From contig JACDQD010000102.1 of assembly GCA_019843655.1 (NCBI GenBank), positions 9,867,501 through 9,931,500 of the forward strand: 64,000 bases of DNA. Direction: 5' to 3'. Shown here piece after piece: positions 60,901 through 64,000 of the stretch. The DNA comes from Lethocerus indicus. Lineage: Eukaryota; Arthropoda; Insecta; Hemiptera; Belostomatidae. The notes beneath the pieces are model-generated. The model did not search any database and was not told the DNA's origin. It saw only the letters and a list, made by a program, of their open reading frames with translations. Positions within the stretch are counted from its first letter, which is position 1. Each line of letters starts with the position of its first letter. The position numbers were made by a program, and so were the translations under genes.

Positions 60901-63900
60901 CAACTGCGTCCCCCGCCACGAGTAATAGCCGGTCGTTGAAGCCAGTAAATACAAACTAAAATCTGGCTCGAATAGCGGCGGCCTTATCCACTCAGCCGCC
61001 TAATGGCCATTTGGGACGGCTCTCCCGGCTCACCCGTTAACCGGGGCCCTTTTGAATTCGAAATATAAACTATTGTCCGCCAAAATAAACCGCCATACCC
61101 AACCCCCCGACCCCCGTACACAACCCCCGGCGTATGCATATATCAAAAGAAAATTCAGCACCGATACTTAGTGACTGTGTTACAACCGGAGTCGTTCAGC
61201 ACCTGGCTCGGCCCGGCTCCATAAACCCTGTGCCGAAATTAAGTCTTGCGAAAGACAAAAGGGTAATTCATTCCAATTGTGAGACCGGCCGGCGGCCGTA
61301 TAACACCGGCAAGTGTCGCTTACTGTACATTACAGGCCATTACATAGGAAACAGCTGCTTTTAGTTCAATTCACTCTCGAATTGTTGTTCCATGTTCGCT
61401 GCACCTAATTTGGCGAAAACTAGCGAAAATAATAAAACTGACTTTTAATTTTAACCAGTATATTGTTCAAGCATTCGACTATATATTCGTTCAGTTCTCA
61501 TTTTATATTTTCACCTGGATAGTATTTTGAAAACTATTTTTAACCCTAATGCCAGCCGTTATTATAAACAGAGTAATTAACAACAAAAATGGATTGACCG
61601 AAGGAATGCAGTAGATACATATTAAAACGCAAACTATTTTAATGGAACATGATATTTAATATAAGTTATATTAATTAAGGATATTATTATACAAACAATT
61701 GCAAGGCCGTATTATCCGGGGGATCCACAGAGTCCTATTTGTAGGAGTTGCGTCTGCAGCGAAGATGGGTGCGGCCACGTAGCACGACACTGTATCACTT
61801 ACTATGAAGAAAGAAGTGGCTCATCGCAGCCTTAGCGTTCATACGGCACCTCTATTACAGCTACTTATAGAACACCCAGCGGTCCTCGATGAATGGATCG
61901 ATAGAACAATTTTTCAAATCCAAGTGGCGGCTTTGCACTGAAAGTAGAGGCAAAGAGTCTCACACAATTCACGCTTAAAAAGTATTTTATTCACAGAGTT
62001 TTAAATAAGAGAAACACCAATGAAAAGTTAATTAGAATAGTACAAATAGCAACAATTATAGATTGGGACAAGTAATATTAAAATATAACTTACGAATATG
62101 GTGGAACCAAATAGCAAATATATTTGCAAATATCCAGAATAAAATAGCTCTAACAACCAATCTAGATATCTTATGCCCGGGGAACAATAATTTTGTGCGT
62201 TGCACTTCCTAAGCACTACTGCTTTCTTTCGCCCACTTAGCTACAGCCCTCATCCAAGGAGTTAAGCATCCCTCCACCTTGGATAAATGGAGTCGTACGG
62301 ACTAAAAGCGGCGTAATGTAATTGAACGAAGCAGCGGAGGAGGATGAACATGTGATGTGTGAAGGTCTAATACATTTACTTCTTAATAACTGCCATTAGG
62401 CGGGGGGGGGGTAGGGGGGGCGTCTCCCGGCCACTTAGGCTTACGGAGAAGACGTTGTCAGATATCGTTGGTTGGAGATAGTTTTTGAACAAGTGGATTA
62501 CTCGGTCGCGATAACGCGTCCCGGAACTTCTCCCGATGTTATTATACTTTAGAGGAGTTATATTGATATTCCGGCCCAGAAGGAGAATTTCGATCATACT
62601 TTGTAGTTAGGGGGACGATGCAAAGTTTAGATTGAACTCTAGAAGTCGCAACCTCGAGAATGCATTCAGATTGTTACGCTTATCAACTACAATTGTCTTC
62701 TCGGGCATGTAAATCACGTACTGTACAAAGCTTTGATCTCCTTTGGGGGCATTTCCGATTTTCGGGAACATTTGGTAACTATTTTATCCCAACGTTGATT
62801 TGACTTAACTTCATGTATGTTGAGTTAATTATTTTTGTTTCGTGGATTGGGTTTTGGATATGTTTTAAATTTTTGTATCCCCGGGAAATTAATATAATAC
62901 TGTCATATTAGTATAACGCTCAAGTGGTGATAATTTGAATCGACAAACTTTTGTGAATTTATACATATACAAGTTAGCGGCAGTACCGCTAAAGGACAAA
63001 GGGAAGCCTACACAGGTAGAGCATAGGATAGGTTCTCGGAAGTTCACCTTTTATGGCAATATCGGCGATAAGTCGGCGGCACATCAAAGAGAGTATTAAC
63101 GCCCCCTCCCCCCCGAACACCTGCGTATTGTATTATAATGTCTAAAAGGATAATGAAATAAAGGAGACAGTCGAGTTTTGGACGACACGCTGGTTAGATT
63201 AGACGGCCGTGCTCGGAAGTACATTTCTGTGTTATTATACAGTGATTATGGCCTTCTTCTTAACTTATATGCATGGATTTATGCTAGAAGGAGGATATCG
63301 CATCCTTGCACCTTACTTTTAGAATGGAAAAAGGGATAATTATCCTAATTTCTTTATTCGCCCAAAGTATTGTAGGGAAAACATTATCGGAGCGAGGGAA
63401 TGTAGATTGTCTATTGAAGGCGGCCGAAGGACGTTGATTAATCGCCGGCGTTCGAGATAAAGATATCGGACATTTGCCAGTCTCCGACAGAGTGAAGAAG
63501 AGAGAGATGCTCTGGAGCGGACGTTAAGAGAGATGGGGAGGGGGTCGGCCCAACGGGCCCAAGATTGATGTCTGGCCGTGCAATTAATAAGCGGCGTCCA
63601 GTATCAGGTGCAGCCGACTACCAGACAGATCTACCCCCAGGTACACAGCCTTCAGTTGTAAACCTAGCACCTTCACTTCTTGCCACCGACAAAGCCAAAG
63701 GCCCGATTGCCCCTTTAAACGCCGGGACTTAAACGATTAGACAGCGTTTGACGGCTATTCTCGGCCGACTTAACCGATCGTCCCTTAATCGGATTAAATT
63801 ATTCATTGACTTCAGATGACATTAAGTTTTTGATACAATATCGGTACCGACGGACAGGATTCGTGTCGATGACCGACCGCGGAGAGGTTAAAGACCCTTT

Positions 63901-64000
63901 CCATAAGATAATATATCTGTACTGTACAACAATCTAAATGTGTCGCGTGTGTCATATTGAAAAAACCCGTATAAACGACACAGTTACAATAAAACTGATA
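60901..64000. other. Noncoding tract to the window edge
   Basis: CpG-rich at 60900-61360 and 63370-63900, AT-rich between. It contains the paired G-runs at 62402-62420 (G10, TA, G7). Open frames of 60-76 codons are unremarkable and nothing partial is seen running off the right edge. Confidence 0.65.

Noticed and set aside
1..64000. CRISPR arrays, operons, insertion sequences or phage modules
   Set aside because: No regularly spaced repeats, no gene arrays and no prokaryotic coding density. The window is eukaryotic noncoding DNA.

Overview
This window reads as nuclear DNA of an invertebrate animal, taken from an intergenic or long-intron stretch. I find no protein-coding gene that I can support. 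The longest ATG-started open frames are 143, 141 and 140 codons. All three are compositional: two run through (GA)n arrays and one lies in a very GC-rich island. My rough estimate for random DNA at about 40% GC is a longest open frame near 140 codons in 64 kb on six frames, so the window sits at chance. No homeobox, kinase, reverse transcriptase, transposase or other familiar protein signature was recognised. Dinucleotide microsatellites, undepleted CpG, decayed tRNA-like sequences and the absence of any dense gene array rule out a bacterial or phage source. I cannot name the phylum; an arthropod or a lophotrochozoan would both fit.

The layout is a mosaic. An AT-rich background, full of TAAT and ATTA words, is broken every 1-4 kb by unique, CpG-containing blocks of about 0.2-0.8 kb. 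The clearest lie near 1.85-2.25, 4.31-4.83, 7.7-8.7, 10.1-10.9, 17.35-18.13, 24.2-24.5, 25.8-26.4, 29.9-30.3, 30.9-32.1, 32.4-32.8, 33.2-33.5, 39.2-39.6, 42.6-43.3, 45.2-45.7, 49.7-50.6, 55.0-57.2, 60.9-61.4 and 63.4-63.9 kb. Such a pattern is what a regulatory landscape around a widely spaced developmental gene would look like, but that is inference from composition. The strongest block, 17.35-18.13 kb, has a CpG-island character, a canonical G-quadruplex motif, and a long purine tract switching to a CCGCC/CACCC tract. It is the best candidate for a promoter or untranslated first exon.

Repeats form the second layer. There are (TA)n arrays at 1.53, 6.56, 47.6 and 50.97 kb, GA/TC arrays at 31.1, 34.6, 35.6, 51.7 and 52.6 kb, and several two-copy tandem duplications. 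A dispersed repeat with a core of about 55 bp around CAGTAGACAAC occurs four times (8.9, 9.4, 33.6 and 35.9 kb). A second, unrelated 42-bp element occurs twice (9.0 and 20.7 kb). Decayed tRNA-like sequences lie at 9.2 kb (tRNA-Cys-like, minus strand), 28.5 kb (possibly tRNA-Phe-like, minus strand) and, more weakly, 40.7 kb. The 8.8-9.45 kb block carries three of these signals together and is the most likely place for an uncharacterised tRNA-derived SINE.

The third layer is a set of short perfect hairpins and palindromes with 9-10 bp arms (4.58, 4.63, 18.93, 22.13, 24.19, 40.49 and 55.87 kb), modestly more than I would expect by chance. The 18.93 kb hairpin is followed directly by six T residues and preceded by a B-box-like word, so it could be the 3' end of a small Pol III transcript. 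I see no convincing new multi-gene system. The observations most worth checking are the dispersed repeat, the CpG island and the hairpin-plus-T6 element.
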